Source: Sthenelais limicola
Lineage: Eukaryota > Annelida > Polychaeta > Phyllodocida > Sigalionidae
Length of the DNA: 64,000 nucleotides
Reading direction: 5' to 3'
Assembly (NCBI GenBank): GCA_942159475.1
Contig: OW804097.1
Location: 9,605,002 to 9,669,001 of the forward strand
Part shown: positions 9,453 to 20,699 of the stretch, in pieces
Position numbering within the stretch: position 1 is the stretch's first letter
Layout of the letters: each line of letters opens with the position of its first letter
Program-made: the position numbers and the translations under genes
Notes under the pieces: model-generated
Database searches by the model: none
What the model was told of the DNA's origin: nothing
Seen by the model: the letters and a program-made list of their open reading frames with translations, nothing else

Positions 9453-10409
9453 ATTTCTATCAGCGCTTAGACTGTACACCGCTTGGCTTTGTGTGCCGCT
9501 GTGAGAGTCAACACATCTGAGACATGTGTGTTCATGAACAGAATGTCACACAATCTCCTCATTTATATAAAAAATGTTATTCAAGTTGATCAGTACAGTT
9601 ACACCAAATGGACAGGAGCCTCTGCGAACAGATCTTCCTGGTCCGCCCATCAGATATACCTACTCCAATCTCCAGAATAACAAAATAAAATACAAAGCAC
9701 CACTTCTGGATACATTAACCAATGTCCAACTATAAATCTTACATAATTTCTTTTTTTTTTTTGCAAAGTGATTTATTTTTCTTCTAACGCGCCCAGCCCA
9801 TATAACTACAGGGCTTTGGTGTGTATCTGGTTGCACAATTGATGGCATTACATATTACAAAGTTTACAGTTATATACTGCATGGTAGGTTAATCACTTAA
9901 CATGTGTGTTAATTAATGTCACTTAATTGCCTGGTTTAACCAATGTCCAACTATAAATCTTTCATATTTATTTTACTTTTTTTGTTGAAAAAAATGGATA
10001 TAATGCCAGAATTCTTTCTTTGAACTTTTTCTTTTTGCAAACAATTTCAAACAATTCTCACATTGCAAAATCAATTCAATAAATTTTTTTTTATTTCAAT
10101 TAAAGGCCAGACATTTAACAACGAACAATTCAAATTTAAGGATTAAATATTAATCTAAACATCTGAATGTAGAATGAGCATAATCAATAACCTCGCGACG
10201 CCACTCTTACGATCCAGAATGAGTAGCGTTGGTTTGAGGTGTAATTGATTCACCTTCCCGTCCCGGTGATTAGTGGTTTTTATGTCTGGACACAATCTGG
10301 CACTACATCAGTGATTGGTATCTCAGCCCCACGGTGTGAACCAATGCTGCATCACTCATACAGTGCAGGCCACGGGTGGGCTGAGAACTGGGTACCAATA
10401 GTATTGTAT

Positions 10410-10634
10410 GGGTCAGATTTTCAGAAAATGTACAATTCAACTTCACCAATCTTCTCAAATAACCCACATTTCAGACGAAAATAAAGTTCAGAAAACAGTT
10501 CAACCTAACCAAACAGATTGCTAGAATCAATGCAATGCTGAATATACTCGAATTTACCTAGTATTGACCAAATTGTAGCAGAATTTACTAAATGTGTACA
10601 GCTGCCAATTATACATTTTCTGAAAATCTGACCC
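10410..10634 (-). mobile_element. M1 element, subfamily B
   Basis: GGGTCAG to CTGACCC, full length, but without matching 4-bp flanks. Instead ~42 bp of flanking sequence is repeated on both sides (10363-10405 and 10638-10680), so the copy sits between duplicated arms. Confidence 0.88.
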
Positions 10635-10683
10635 AAATAGTGCAGGCCACGGGTGGGCTCATAGCTGGCTAGCAATAGTCACA

Positions 10684-11128
10684 TGATGTGTTCCAGGAAA
10701 ATAAGTCACAAGTCGCAAAATTGGTATTTTTCAAAGTGTTTTATTCCCAAAATCCCTTTGTAGGAATGTTCTCATTTTTTTTGAGACATGATTTTATTCA
10801 GCCTGTCAACAAAGCTCTCCATGCCTCGAGCAATATACATCTAGATTTACATAGCTCGCTTCTTGCTGTTAAAAATACATTTTGATTAAGACTTCGATGT
10901 TCTCATTCTTTGGGTATCCACCGTTATAAGTCATATTAATGCATTAACCAAATTTTAAGACAGTGTATTAAGTCTATCCATGCGTTGCTAAGGTCATCCT
11001 ATAGAGTATATTTAGCTACTTTATTAGTTATTGTCCACCAGAGATATTGCTTTTGTTGTCAAAAATAAAAATATAAAACATAAAATATAGAAGTACTTAT
11101 TAGATGTCATACTGTTTACCATCATTGA
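10684..11128 (+). mobile_element. M2 element, 3'-truncated by a minisatellite
   Basis: Starts GATGTGTTCCAGGAAAATAA and can be followed to TAGAAGTACTTATTAGATG and TTTACCATCATTGAAG, where the GA minisatellite replaces the missing terminal ~70 bp. Confidence 0.7.
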
Positions 11129-11905
11129 AGAGGGGGAGAGGAGAGACAGGCAGAGAAAGACAGACAGAGGGACGAGAGAGGAGAGAAAGACAGACAGAGG
11201 GACGAGAGAGGAGAGAGAGGGAGAGAAAGACAGACAGAGGGACGAGAGAGGAGAGAGAGGGAGAGAAAGACAGACAGAGGGACAGAGAGAGGAGAGAAAG
11301 ACAGACAGAGGGACGAGAGAGGAGAGAAAGGGAGAGAAAGAGGGACAGAGAGAGGAGAGAGAGGAGAGAAAGACAGACAGAGGGACGAGAGAGGAGAGAG
11401 AGGGAAAGAAAGACAGACAGAGGGACGAGAGAGGAGAGAGAGGGAAAGAAAGACAGACAGAGGGACGAGAGAGGAGAGAAAGGGAAAGAAAGACAGACAG
11501 AGGGACGAGAGAGGAGAGAGAGGGAAAGAAAGACAGACAGAGGGACAGAGAGAGGAGAGAGAGGGAAAGAAAGACAGACAGAGGGACAGAGAGAGGAGAG
11601 AAAGGGAAAGAAAGACAGACAGAGGGACAGAGAGAGGAGAGAGAGAGAAAGAAAGACAGACAGAGGGACGAGAGAGGAGAGAGAGGGAGAGAAAGACAGA
11701 CAGAGGGACAGAGAGAGGAGAGAAAGGGAAAGAAAGACAGACAGAGGGACGAGAGAGAGGGAGAGAAAGACAGACAGAGGGACGAGAGAGGAGAGAAAGA
11801 CAGACAGAGGGACGAGAGAGGAGAGAAAGACAGACGGAGGGACGAGAGAGGAGAGACGGAGAGATAGACAGTCAGAGGGAGAGAGGGGGAGAGGAAAGAA
11901 AGGGA
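11125..11905. repeat. GA-rich minisatellite
   Basis: About 20 irregular units built from GAAAGACAGACAGAGGGACG plus GAGAGAGGAGAGA-type spacers of varying length. Both strands stay open for over 800 bp only because the units lack stop triplets in those frames. Confidence 0.92.
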
Positions 11906-12585
11906 GGCAAGAGGGAGACTCCAAATTAAATATAAAGAGAAGCAGTGAAGAAAGAGAAGTTTGATCAGCTAATGGATTACAACAATTGAACATTAACAAA
12001 TTGAAAAATCCACTCAATGCCTGTGTGTTGTATAATCACATTGCCCCTTCCATCCCCTCTCCCCACTCCCCACTCTCATCGCCCCACTCTCCCTTCACCT
12101 CATCCTCGCAAGCCAGTCAAATTATAATGACATTTTCTGCATAAATGTTCTTCTACAATTGACGCCCCCCCCCCCCTGTGGACAATCTCTCAAGGACAGG
12201 ACGTCAATTAATCATCCATCTTATCTCACCCCCCGCCTGGGAATAATTATCTCCTGAGAATTTAATTAATTTCTATTTTAATATCAGAGCCGTATTCATG
12301 CCCTGTTCGCTTGTCTTGCCAAATAAGATCGTGTTATGAAATTTACAATCAATGAAAGTGTTAATTTTGTGATATTTTTATAGAAATACTAGGGAGGGTT
12401 TAGTTAGTTTAAAGTAAACTCACACAGATATATATACTAGTTAACTCTACGAATTTCTTTTTAAAAAAACTTCTTTTAATGTCTCAAATTCTTCTCTAAG
12501 TTTCTCTGAAATTTATTGAAGCTATATTTTACAAGAGAAGACTGTAAATACTGCAAAACAAATTTCATCAAGTTAACTCAGATTG
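11906..12585. other. Unassigned AT-rich interval
   Basis: No gene recognised. The stretch around 12290-12375 (GAGCCGTATT.ATG, then ATCGTGTTATGAAATT) has a diverged echo at 13183-13262, so it may hold an old repeat. Confidence 0.45.
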
Positions 12586-12589
12586 TGAC

Positions 12590-12740
12590 TTATAGGACTG
12601 AATTCATCAATATTCTGCTGCTGTTATATATTTATAAGAAGTGGAAGTGTTATCACCAAGAGATAATTTCCACCGGTGAGCGATAATAAGTGAAGTCACC
12701 ATAGGAAGGTATTCGGGCGGGTCCTCCAAATACAAATAAG
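12590..12740 (+). repeat. F6 interspersed repeat
   Basis: Matches 7060-7225: GACTTATAGGACTGAAT, ATATTCTGCTGCTGTTATAT and CACCGGTGAGCGATAATAAG. Confidence 0.6.
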
Positions 12741-13650
12741 GACGTTTATAACAACCCTGTAGCAAAAATCCTCCAACATTTTTTACAATTTTACAAAATC
12801 CTCCAACATTTTTGTCAAATGACCTTTAGAAGGGTTGGAAAATAATGGAACAAAAAGTAGAAAATGTTCAGTTTTTTACTGACGTTAGCTGAGAGTGAAG
12901 CTTTAAAAGTGCAATAAAATGTTTCTCAATTCAATTCTGAGCCGTTAAAATGATTAAATTACAAGTTTATGGACCCTGTTCTTTTCTCGTGATGAAATTT
13001 ATCACATATTTGAGAAATTCTCGGGAAATAAAACCTTATTTAAAAAGAATTGATAACAATAATGCTGATAAAAAAAGGAATGTTTTAAATCAAATCAAGT
13101 CACATTATAATTGGTCTACTTGGTGATATTAACGTAAATTGCCTGCAACATTTAATCAACTTCAATTTCATAATTGAAGCCGTATTAATGTAATTTTCAA
13201 AATGACATTTCTTACGAATATCGTGTTATGAAATTGTTAAACATCTAGAAATGTGATGATTATAATTGATGTATTTGGCGATGTTTGTCTGAAATTGATG
13301 GAACACATGTGAAAGAGGACGCCTATGACGTCATCACTGAGTGCTAAATATAGACATGAGATCCCACCGTCCTTAACTACACCTGTATTCTCTACTATTA
13401 CATCTCGCTGGACAAATGTTGTTTTTATTATTTGCGCGTGTATTTTCTGTTCTTTTTTTTTAAATTTACAATTTTTTAAAGGACATATCCCGGTATTCTC
13501 ATGTAATATAATACAATTTCATTTTTACGTCAGGTCACGTAAAACAAATACAAACATTTTATTGTATATTCTAGGGTAAAATCTTAAAAAAATAAAATTT
13601 AAAATAAAGATTTTGGTCAAATCGCTTTCATATGGGGAGTGCAGCTTTGA
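12741..13650. other. Unassigned AT-rich interval
   Basis: AT-rich sequence with no supported gene. The 84-codon frame at 13325-13579 has no recognisable domain and is not called. Confidence 0.45.
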
Positions 13651-13659
13651 TGAAGTTTA

Positions 13660-14248
13660 CCTCGCCCCTTTCAACTCTGAGCCTAGCTTTCCCTCAGTTT
13701 GGAGGGACTCTTTCAACTCTGAGCCTAGACTGGAGAGGTTTCCCTCAGTTTGGAGGGACTCTCTCATCTCTGAGCCTAGACTGGAGAGGCTTTCCCTCAG
13801 TTTGGAGGGACTCTCTAAACTCTGAGCCTAGTCTGGAGAGGTTTTCCCTCAGTTTGGAGGGACTCTCTCATCTCTGAGCCTAGACTGGAGAGGTTTTCCC
13901 TCAGTTTGGAGGGACTCTCTAAACTCTGAGCCTAGACTGGAGAGGCTTTCCCTCAGTTTGGAGGGACTCTCTCAACTCTGGGCCTAGACTGGAGAGGTTT
14001 TCCCTCAGTTTGGAGGGACTCTCTCATCTCTGAGCCTAGACTGGAGAGGTTTCTCTCAGTTTGGAGGGACTCTCTCAACTCTGAGCCTAGACTGGAGAGG
14101 CTTTCCCTCAGTTTGGAGGGACTCTCTCAACTCTGAGCCTAGACTGGAGAGGCTTTCCCTCAGTTTGGAGGGACTCTCTCAACTCTGAGCCTAGACTGGA
14201 GAGGCTTTCCCTCAGTTTGGAGGGACTCTCTCAACTCTGAGCCTAGAT
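13660..14248 (+). repeat. ~52-bp satellite derived from the H element end
   Basis: About 11 head-to-tail units with blocks CCCTCAGTTTGGAGGGACTC and CTGAGCCTAGACTGGAGAGG. These blocks equal the last ~50 bp of the H element (33948-34142, 32335-32525), ending in its CTAGACTG terminus. The same satellite in the opposite orientation fills 58230-59478. Confidence 0.9.
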
Positions 14249-14760
14249 CGAGTAGAACCCAGTGATATATAGAAGGTGTTTCTGCATATCCAGAGACACT
14301 ACATTACTTCTTAACTTCTCAACTTATTAGTTAACTTATTTATTATTAATAAAACCCTATAATAACGTAAAATAAAACCCACATTTTAAAGCCATTAAGA
14401 CAAGCTTTCCAATAAGTAATTCCAGCGGGTCAGGCGGCAGAGTTGCGTATACCACTAGAGGTATACGCATACAACGTATCCCACTCCAGATGCCATATCC
14501 AACATGTGTAATATGATAATGGTTAATAATAATAATGCTATAATCAGCTTAGCTACTATTACACAATAATGCAGTCTAACAGGGGCGAGTGCAACCACCC
14601 AATAAATCTCATTCCATGATTGATTAACTTTGCAATAATTGATTCAGTTTGTATGGAGCGCCAGACGGACGCAGGGTGGAGGTGTTAGATTATACCCGCT
14701 GGTCTAGAAATGTGTAATGACTCTTGGTTCATATACATAGAACATACATATTATCTATAA
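14249..14760. other. Unassigned interval with a hairpin
   Basis: No gene seen. A perfect hairpin lies at 14444-14469: arms TGCGTATACC and GGTATACGCA around a 6-nt loop. Confidence 0.5.
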
Positions 14761-14898
14761 GGGTGAAGTCGCCAGAAAATGTACAATTCATCTTCACCAA
14801 TTCTCTCAAATAACGCACATTTCAGACGAAAATACAGTTCAAAATACAGTTCAACCTAACCAAACAGATTGCTAGAATCAATGCAATACCGAATATAT
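14761..14898 (-). mobile_element. M1 element, subfamily B, truncated
   Basis: Left end GGGTGAAGTCGCCAG (variant end), lost after GCAATACCGAATATA; the GGCAGCTG end is missing. Confidence 0.8.
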
Positions 14899-14929
14899 GG
14901 TATATAAGGGTACAGTGTAAAAGCTATAG

Positions 14930-15196
14930 AAAACATGCCATGTTCAGCATCGGATATTTATCAATGTTTTAATGTCAATATCCTTGTGTTATACATGTTT
15001 ACATAACACAAGTCCCCATCTTTCCCATCATGCATTTGGTTGTCATAGATCATTTATACAAACGATGATATTGGTGAAAACATTCTTGCAATTTTAGATA
15101 AAAATGTTGCTATATATTTGTATGTTACATTTCAACGGAATCCATCCCAGGATGCACTGTAACAGACATGCGCAGTGGCACATGCAAATCCTCTAT
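14930..15196 (+). mobile_element. T element, 5'-truncated
   Basis: Aligns with 38095-38355: CATCTTTCCCATCATGCATT, GATAAAAATGTTGCTA, CAGGATGCACTGTAACAGAC, ending CATGCAAATCCTCTAT. The left end with the GCCGCCAT motif is absent. Confidence 0.7.
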
Positions 15197-15339
15197 TGGT
15201 TCTTTTTTCTCATCGTGTATAGAGGTTTATTAACTAATCTAAAGCCACACCTAGATTGAGGGGAATTATTCGCTTGACCTCCTGTACTCATCTGCAGTTA
15301 TCTGGTCATTAAACTAGTACCATATTGTTTTTGTTTTAA

Positions 15340-15895
15340 GATTTTTATTCAGCTACGACATTTTGCACAAGTATATACAATAATTCTCAGTGCGTGCTGA
15401 GTTAGAAAAAAATTGAAAATTATTGGAAAAATTAGATATACCATATAGATATAGAAAGCAAGGTTATTACATACAGAAATGTGTCGATATGACATTAAAA
15501 TCTCTCTCACCCGGGCAAGTGTCCATTTTAATGACATTCCTTATAATAGAACATAAGGGTAGTATATCACACTATATAGACAAAATCACAAGCACAAACA
15601 GTAGAGACCTTTGCCTCTGCGAGCGTTACATTAATGCGACCTAGGAAAATGAAAGATGAAAGATAGCAACACCCAGTACATGAGCTCCAAGATAGCAAAA
15701 TGCTGAAAAATAGCAACAATCATATTAAATGAATATATTTCTATGTCTCAAGTAATATTTTCTGTAATATTTTCTAACCATAATCCTTATTTTGTATGTG
15801 ATTGATTGTAAAACAACAGTACAGCATCTGCTGAAAGTATCATATCGAGGCAATGCATGTATTTGCTGAATAAACAAATCTTAAATCAAATCAAA
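15340..15895. other. Unassigned interval with retroelement-like tails
   Basis: Around 15345-15420 the plus strand reads TTTTTATTCAGCTACGACAT then TTCTCAGTGCGTGCTGA, echoed at 27820-27900, 41010-41080 and 56505-56585; reversed, it ends CTGAATAAA like a retroelement 3' end. At 15865-15895 an AAATC-type tail follows TGAATAAAC. No open frame is associated. Confidence 0.35.
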
Positions 15896-16089
15896 TGTCG
15901 GTTGTAAACCACCATGATTATAGTCATCAGCTTGGCTGGTCAAGCTGGTCAAGCCAAGGACAATGGCTGGGGGCAGTGGGAGGGTACTGGTCACTCGGGT
16001 CCAGCGTCAGAACAACCTCCCTAATGACAGTGACCAATTACCGGTGTCCTTGGAAACAGGAAGCTACCAGCTGTCAATCATGACGTAAT

Positions 16090-16140
16090 TAGGTAAGCCC
16101 CGCCCCCGGCCCCGCCCCAGTTACAGATGGCGGTTAATTG
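16090..16140 (+). promoter_or_regulatory. GC-box cluster, possible promoter or CpG-rich element
   Basis: CCCCGCCCCCGGCCCCGCCC holds two Sp1-type boxes and is followed by CAGATGGCGGTTAA, a YY1-like core. No transcript or exon can be tied to it. Confidence 0.25.
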
Positions 16141-16215
16141 GTTTGTTGTTGGGCAGTTGCTCCACAGCAGGGATTGTATAAACCTCTGCACTCTACATGG
16201 CCTGTAATGACCTTC

Positions 16216-16247
16216 AAGGTAAAGTCGCCAGAAAATGTACAATTTGT
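16216..16247 (-). mobile_element. M1 end stub
   Basis: GGTAAAGTCGCCAGAAAATG plus TACAATT; the element is lost at the junction with the Penelope-like piece that follows. Confidence 0.6.
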
Positions 16248-16329
16248 TTGTTTGTTTTGGGGTTTATTTTCTGTAGATGGTAACATTCACTCAAGTCGAC
16301 AACTTTGAAGTTTTCTTTTTATTCCAATA

Positions 16330-16368
16330 TTTCGCCCATTGGGGGTGGGGGGGGGGGGGCTTCTTCAG
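16330..16368 (-). ncRNA. Hammerhead ribozyme-like core with poly-C stem-II loop
   Basis: Minus-strand order: CTGAAGA (fits CUGANGA), A + GCCC, a C-rich loop, GGGC, GAAA, then TATTGGAATAAAA. Stem II is 16334-16337 with 16357-16360. The long C-run in the loop is a later expansion. Partner strands for stems I and III were not found. Confidence 0.45.
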
Positions 16369-16403
16369 GGATAACATAAGAATACTGCCGCTCCACTATA
16401 TAT

Positions 16404-16638
16404 GGGTCAGATTTTCAGAAAATGTACAATTGGCAGCTCTACACATTTAGTAAATTCTGCTAAATTAGGCTGCAATTAGGTCAATACTAGGTAAATTCGA
16501 GTATATTCGGCATTGCATTGATTCTAGCAATCTGTTTGGTTAGGTTAAATTGTATTTTGAACTCTATTTTCGTCTGAAATTTGGGTTGTTTGTGAGAATT
16601 GGTGAAAGTGAATTGTACATCTTCTGAAAATCTTACCC
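16404..16638 (+). mobile_element. M1 element, subfamily B
   Basis: Full-length; ATAT target duplication at 16400-16403 and 16639-16642. Confidence 0.88.
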
Positions 16639-16639
16639 A

Positions 16640-17284
16640 TATAGAGAAAATGTGTAAGGAATATGTAGAACCACAACACATAATGTGTTGTTAATGTGTA
16701 ACAGTGAGATTAAGATGGTTTATGGAATCCATGGATATTAATTGATGGTTCATTAAAGAGGTCTTGTCTTTGATATATATAGAAAAGTTTTTAGTATATG
16801 AAATATAGTTATTAAGAATCGGATGTATAATTTTAAGTCCGAGGTTTTTAGAGATTACTTTTGTTGTAGAAGAATGTGTAGAATAAGGGTTAAAAGTCGA
16901 ATCTATAGTTTTAAGTTCAACTATGTAGTAAGTTAATATTAAGAGGTAAATATGTTTAATCCAGGTCCAGGTAGCCTTTTGGGGGTTTATGTTTATTAAG
17001 AATTGTTGAAGGTGTATTGTACTTGTACTTGAAGGTGTATTTCTGGCAAGTTCACCCATTTATTTCTGCGCACCAAGTACTCTGACACCTTTTCGCACGG
17101 ATTTAAATCCACGCAGCAAGGAAGCCTCACACCTTGTTTATGGAATAATTACACTTTACGGGCAGGATTCTTTTTTTAGATACTTTATGACGACCCAAAA
17201 CAAAAATGAATTTCAATTTCGAACTCGTCCAATGAATATTCAATTATTAGCACTTCATTCCATTCTCATATTCTCATACAAAAT
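16640..17284. other. Unassigned interval
   Basis: No gene or repeat family recognised; the 122-codon minus-strand frame at 16691-17059 shows no domain. Confidence 0.45.
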
Positions 17285-18380
17285 GATGAGTGAGTGAGGG
17301 AGGTTGGTTGCTTTACGCCCTTATCAACACATTGAAGGTTATATCAAGGGCGGGAGACCTGAGAGGGAGTGAGTGAGGGAGGTTGGTTGCTTTACACCCT
17401 TATCAACACATTGAAGGTTATATCAAGGGCGGGAGAGCTGAGAGGGAGTGAGTGGGTGAGATTGGTTGCTTTACGCCCTTATCAACACATTGAAGGTTAT
17501 ATCAAGGGCGGGAGACCTGAGAGGGAGTGAGTGAGGGAGGTTGGTTGCTTTACGCCCTTATCAACACATTGAAGGTTATATCAAGGGTGGGAGAGCTGAG
17601 AGGGAGTGAGTGAGTGAGTGAGATTGGTTGCTTTACGCCCTTATCAACACATTGAAGGTTATATCAAGGGCGGGAGAGCTGAGAGGGAGGCAGTTCATGG
17701 TCATACCCAGGTAATAGAGATAGAGAAGAAGGGAGAGAGAGACAGAGAAAAAGAGACAGAAAGGCACTTCATGATCTTACCCAGGAAATAGAGATAGTGA
17801 AGAAGGGAGAGAGAGACAGAGAAAAAGAGACAGAAAGGCACTTTATGGTCATACCCAGGAAATAAAGAAAGAGAAGAAGAGAGAGAGAGACAGAGAAAAA
17901 GGGACAGAAAGGTACTTTATGATCTTACCCAGGAAATAGAGATAGAGAGAAAGGAAGAGAGAGACAGAGAAAAAGAGACAGAAAGGCACTTTATGGTCAT
18001 ACCCAGGAAATAAAGATAGAGAAGAAGAGAGACAGAGAAAAAGAGACAGAAGGCAGTTTATGATCTTACCCAGAAAATAGAGATAGTGAAGAAGGGAGAG
18101 AGAGACAGAGAAAAATAGACAGAAAGGCACTTCATGATCTTACCCAGGAAATAGAGATAGAGAAGAAGGGAGAGAGAGACAGAGAAAAAGAGACAGAAAG
18201 GCACTTTATGGTCATACCCAGGAAATAGAGATAGAGAAGAAGAGAGAGACAGACAGAAAAAAAGACAGAAAGGCACTGTATGGTCTTACCCAGGAAATAG
18301 AGATAGAGAAGAAGAGACACAGAGACAGAGAAAAGAGACAGAAAGGCACTTTATGGTCTTACCCAGGAATGGCTTAACAA
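17285..18380 (-). mobile_element. Compound element C with two internal tandem arrays
   Basis: 17285-17690 has five ~80-bp units with GGTTGGTTGCTTTACGCCC, TTATCAACACATTGAAGG and ATATCAAGGGCGGGAGA. It passes directly into 17690-18370, ten ~74-bp units with CTTACCCAGGAAATAGAGAT and GACAGAGAAAAAGAGACAG. The two blocks are joined in the same relative order at 5685-5870 and 28785-29175, so the arrays are internal parts of one dispersed element expanded at this copy. The first block resembles mollusc repeats beginning GTGAGTGAG that I know from gastropods; that comparison is from memory. Confidence 0.7.
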
Positions 18381-18384
18381 TTTC

Positions 18385-19090
18385 CCTTTTAGATTATTAA
18401 AATATTACCTTATAATCAATCGGTTAGATAATAAGTCGTCTAAATATAGCAATACTGATATTATGTGAGTTAGACTGGTGGTTGTGAAGGCACACACAGG
18501 AGGATAAGTGCAACCAGATGTTCATGTAGACATAAGCCCCCCCCCCCCCTCCCCCCCCCCAACCCCACCCTGCATACACGAGTACCAGCAGACAGCTATA
18601 GCTGATATGTTACTGAAGAATGGCATCACAAGCTACTGTTAACATGGGTGTGCACAACATTACCTATATAACATCGTGCATTTGTAATCGTTATAAATTG
18701 ACGTATAGGGTTTACAAAGTTATCAAATTAAATTCTTGGGTGGATAGGGTTAGGCCCAAAACAGAGGGGAGGGGGGGCAGGAGATGGGGAATAGTGTTTG
18801 TTTTGCATCGTGCTTTTGTAATTGTTCTAAATTCCTATATAGTCGTGGGGTTTACAAAGTTATGAAAATAAATGTTTAGTAACGACCATTATCACACTAT
18901 TTCTTTTTCCCTAGTAATATTTTCCATGCCATTCCATTGTTCATTTTTAATACGACTGAGTAACACAAAGCAGAGGATCGGCTGGGAATATCGTATCGAC
19001 TTAATATCGACTTTGTATTTCCTGAATGAAACATCTTAAATATAAAAATCTAATCTATGCCCAATACACATATATGCCCTTTTCCACTTG
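18385..19090. other. Unassigned interval
   Basis: Mixed sequence with a poly-C/CT stretch at 18539-18562. A short block (CATCGTGC.TTTGTAAT, then GGGTTTACAAAGTTAT) occurs twice at about 18672 and 18805. No gene supported. Confidence 0.45.
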
Positions 19091-19094
19091 TCAG

Positions 19095-19180
19095 TATTTA
19101 TCATTTTCTAGCCTAATATGATGCAGAATTTGCTGAATATCTAGAGCTCTTGATGATACATGTTCTGACGACTAGAGTCA
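19095..19180 (-). mobile_element. Old diverged half-copy of M1
   Basis: CAGTATTTATCATTTTCTAG, GAATTTGCTGAATATCTAGA and ATACATGTTCTGACGACTAG follow the M1 end sequence with many changes. Confidence 0.5.
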
Positions 19181-19186
19181 ATATAT

Positions 19187-19400
19187 GGGTCAGATTTTCA
19201 GAAAATGTACAATTGGCAGCTGTACACATTTAGTACATTTGGTCAATACTAGGTAAATTCGAGTATATTCAGCATTGCATTGATTCTAGCAATCTGTTTG
19301 GTTAGGTTGAACTGTATTTTGAACGTTATTTTCGTCTGAAATTTGGGTTATTTGAGAAGATTGGCGAAGTTGAATTGTACATTTTCTGAAAATCTGACCC
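19187..19400 (+). mobile_element. M1 element, subfamily B
   Basis: GGGTCAG to CTGACCC with a ~20-bp internal deletion; flanks ATAT and ATAC. Confidence 0.87.
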
Positions 19401-19544
19401 ATACAGCCCCCTCCCCCCCCCCCCTCCCCCCTCCAACTGACCCGCACACAGCCACCGGGGAGGAATTAGCCTACCAGAAATTACATGTGGACATAAGATT
19501 GTCTCCCTCTCTGACGGTCAATACCGGCTCTGTGTGCTCCCAGA

Positions 19545-19915
19545 CGGGCGGGGGAGGGGGGAGGGAGGGAGGGGGAGTGGGAGATAGAGAAAGAGGGAGT
19601 GAGAGAGGGAGACAGAGAGAAAGAGGGAGTGAGAGAGGGAGACGGAGAGAAAGAGGGAGGGAGAGGGAGACAGAGAGAAAGAGGGAGTGAGAGAGGGAGA
19701 CGGAGAGAAAGAGGGAGGGAGAGGGAGACAGAGAGAAAGAGGGAGGGAGAGAGAGAAAGAGGGAGACAGAGAGGGAGAGAGAAATAGAAAGGGAGACAAA
19801 TAGGGAGAGAGAAATAGAGAGTGAGAGAGGAAGACAGAGACAGAGAGAGAAATAGAGAGTGAGAGAGAAATAGAGAGTGGTAGAGGGAGACAGAGGGAGG
19901 GAGATAGAGAGGGGT
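19545..19915. repeat. GA-rich minisatellite
   Basis: Irregular units of GAGAAAGAGGGAGTGAGAGA with GGGAGACGG variants. Reading frames on both strands are low-complexity. Confidence 0.9.
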
Positions 19916-19924
19916 GGGGGGGGC

Positions 19925-20345
19925 GGGCTGTTGTGATAAGACATGTATACCGGCTCTGTGTGCTGACAGATGGGCGGGGGGTGAAGGGCGGGAGGAGGGG
20001 CGGGGCTGTAGTTATAAGACATATATATATACCGGCTCTGTGTGCTGACAGATGGGCGGGGGGTGAAGGGCGGGAGGAGGGGCGGGGCTGTAGTTATAAG
20101 ACATATATATATACCGGCTCTGTGTGCTGACAGATGGGCGTGGGGTGAAGGGCGGGAGGAGGGGCGGGGCTGTAGTTATAAGACATATATATATACCGGC
20201 TCTGTGTGCTGACAGATGGGCGGGGGGTGAAGGGCGGGAGGAGGGGCGGGGCTGTAGTTATAAGACATATATATATACCGGCTCTGTGTGCTGACAGATG
20301 GGCGGGGGGTGAAGGGCGGGAGGAGGGGCGGGGCTGTAGTTATAA
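19925..20345. repeat. 82-bp satellite, five units
   Basis: Five nearly identical units with ACCGGCTCTGTGTGCTGACA, GATGGGCGGGGGGTGAAGG and GGGGCTGTAGTTATAAGAC plus (AT)n. A related CGGCTCTGTGTGCTCCCAG lies at 19525, so the array may be anchored in the sequence before the GA tract. Confidence 0.93.
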
Positions 20346-20349
20346 AAGT

Positions 20350-20699
20350 AGCCTAGGTAGCCTAGAGTTAGATCCTGCATGGTAGACATGTGTAATGACC
20401 TGGTGTTGGGTCTAGGAGGAGAATAAGAAATAAGGAACAAGCATAGATCTTGTATCATTACTCTGGTGTTAACAAGACGTGTAGACAGTTAATCACTATA
20501 TATTGTACCAACGTACGAGAGGGTGTGTATACAAGAATGGATAATAGTACATAGTACAGATAACTTACAGAGGAACTTAATAAGGTAACATATAAAGCAC
20601 AGCTCCATCTGTCGTCGCAGCAGTGAACGCAACCCTTGCGGTGATCTTGCGAGGCAATGTATATATACAGAGAGTAGTATAATGAAATGTCAAGCCTAT
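20350..20699. other. Unassigned interval
   Basis: No gene or repeat recognised. Confidence 0.45.

Noticed and set aside
11100..12017. Long open frames on both strands (305 and 286 codons)
   Set aside because: They follow a GA-rich minisatellite; peptides are Arg/Glu/Gly or Ser/Leu repeats with no domain.
16691..17059. 122-codon minus-strand frame
   Set aside because: AT-rich Ile/Asn/Ser/Thr peptide without domain, signal or splice support.
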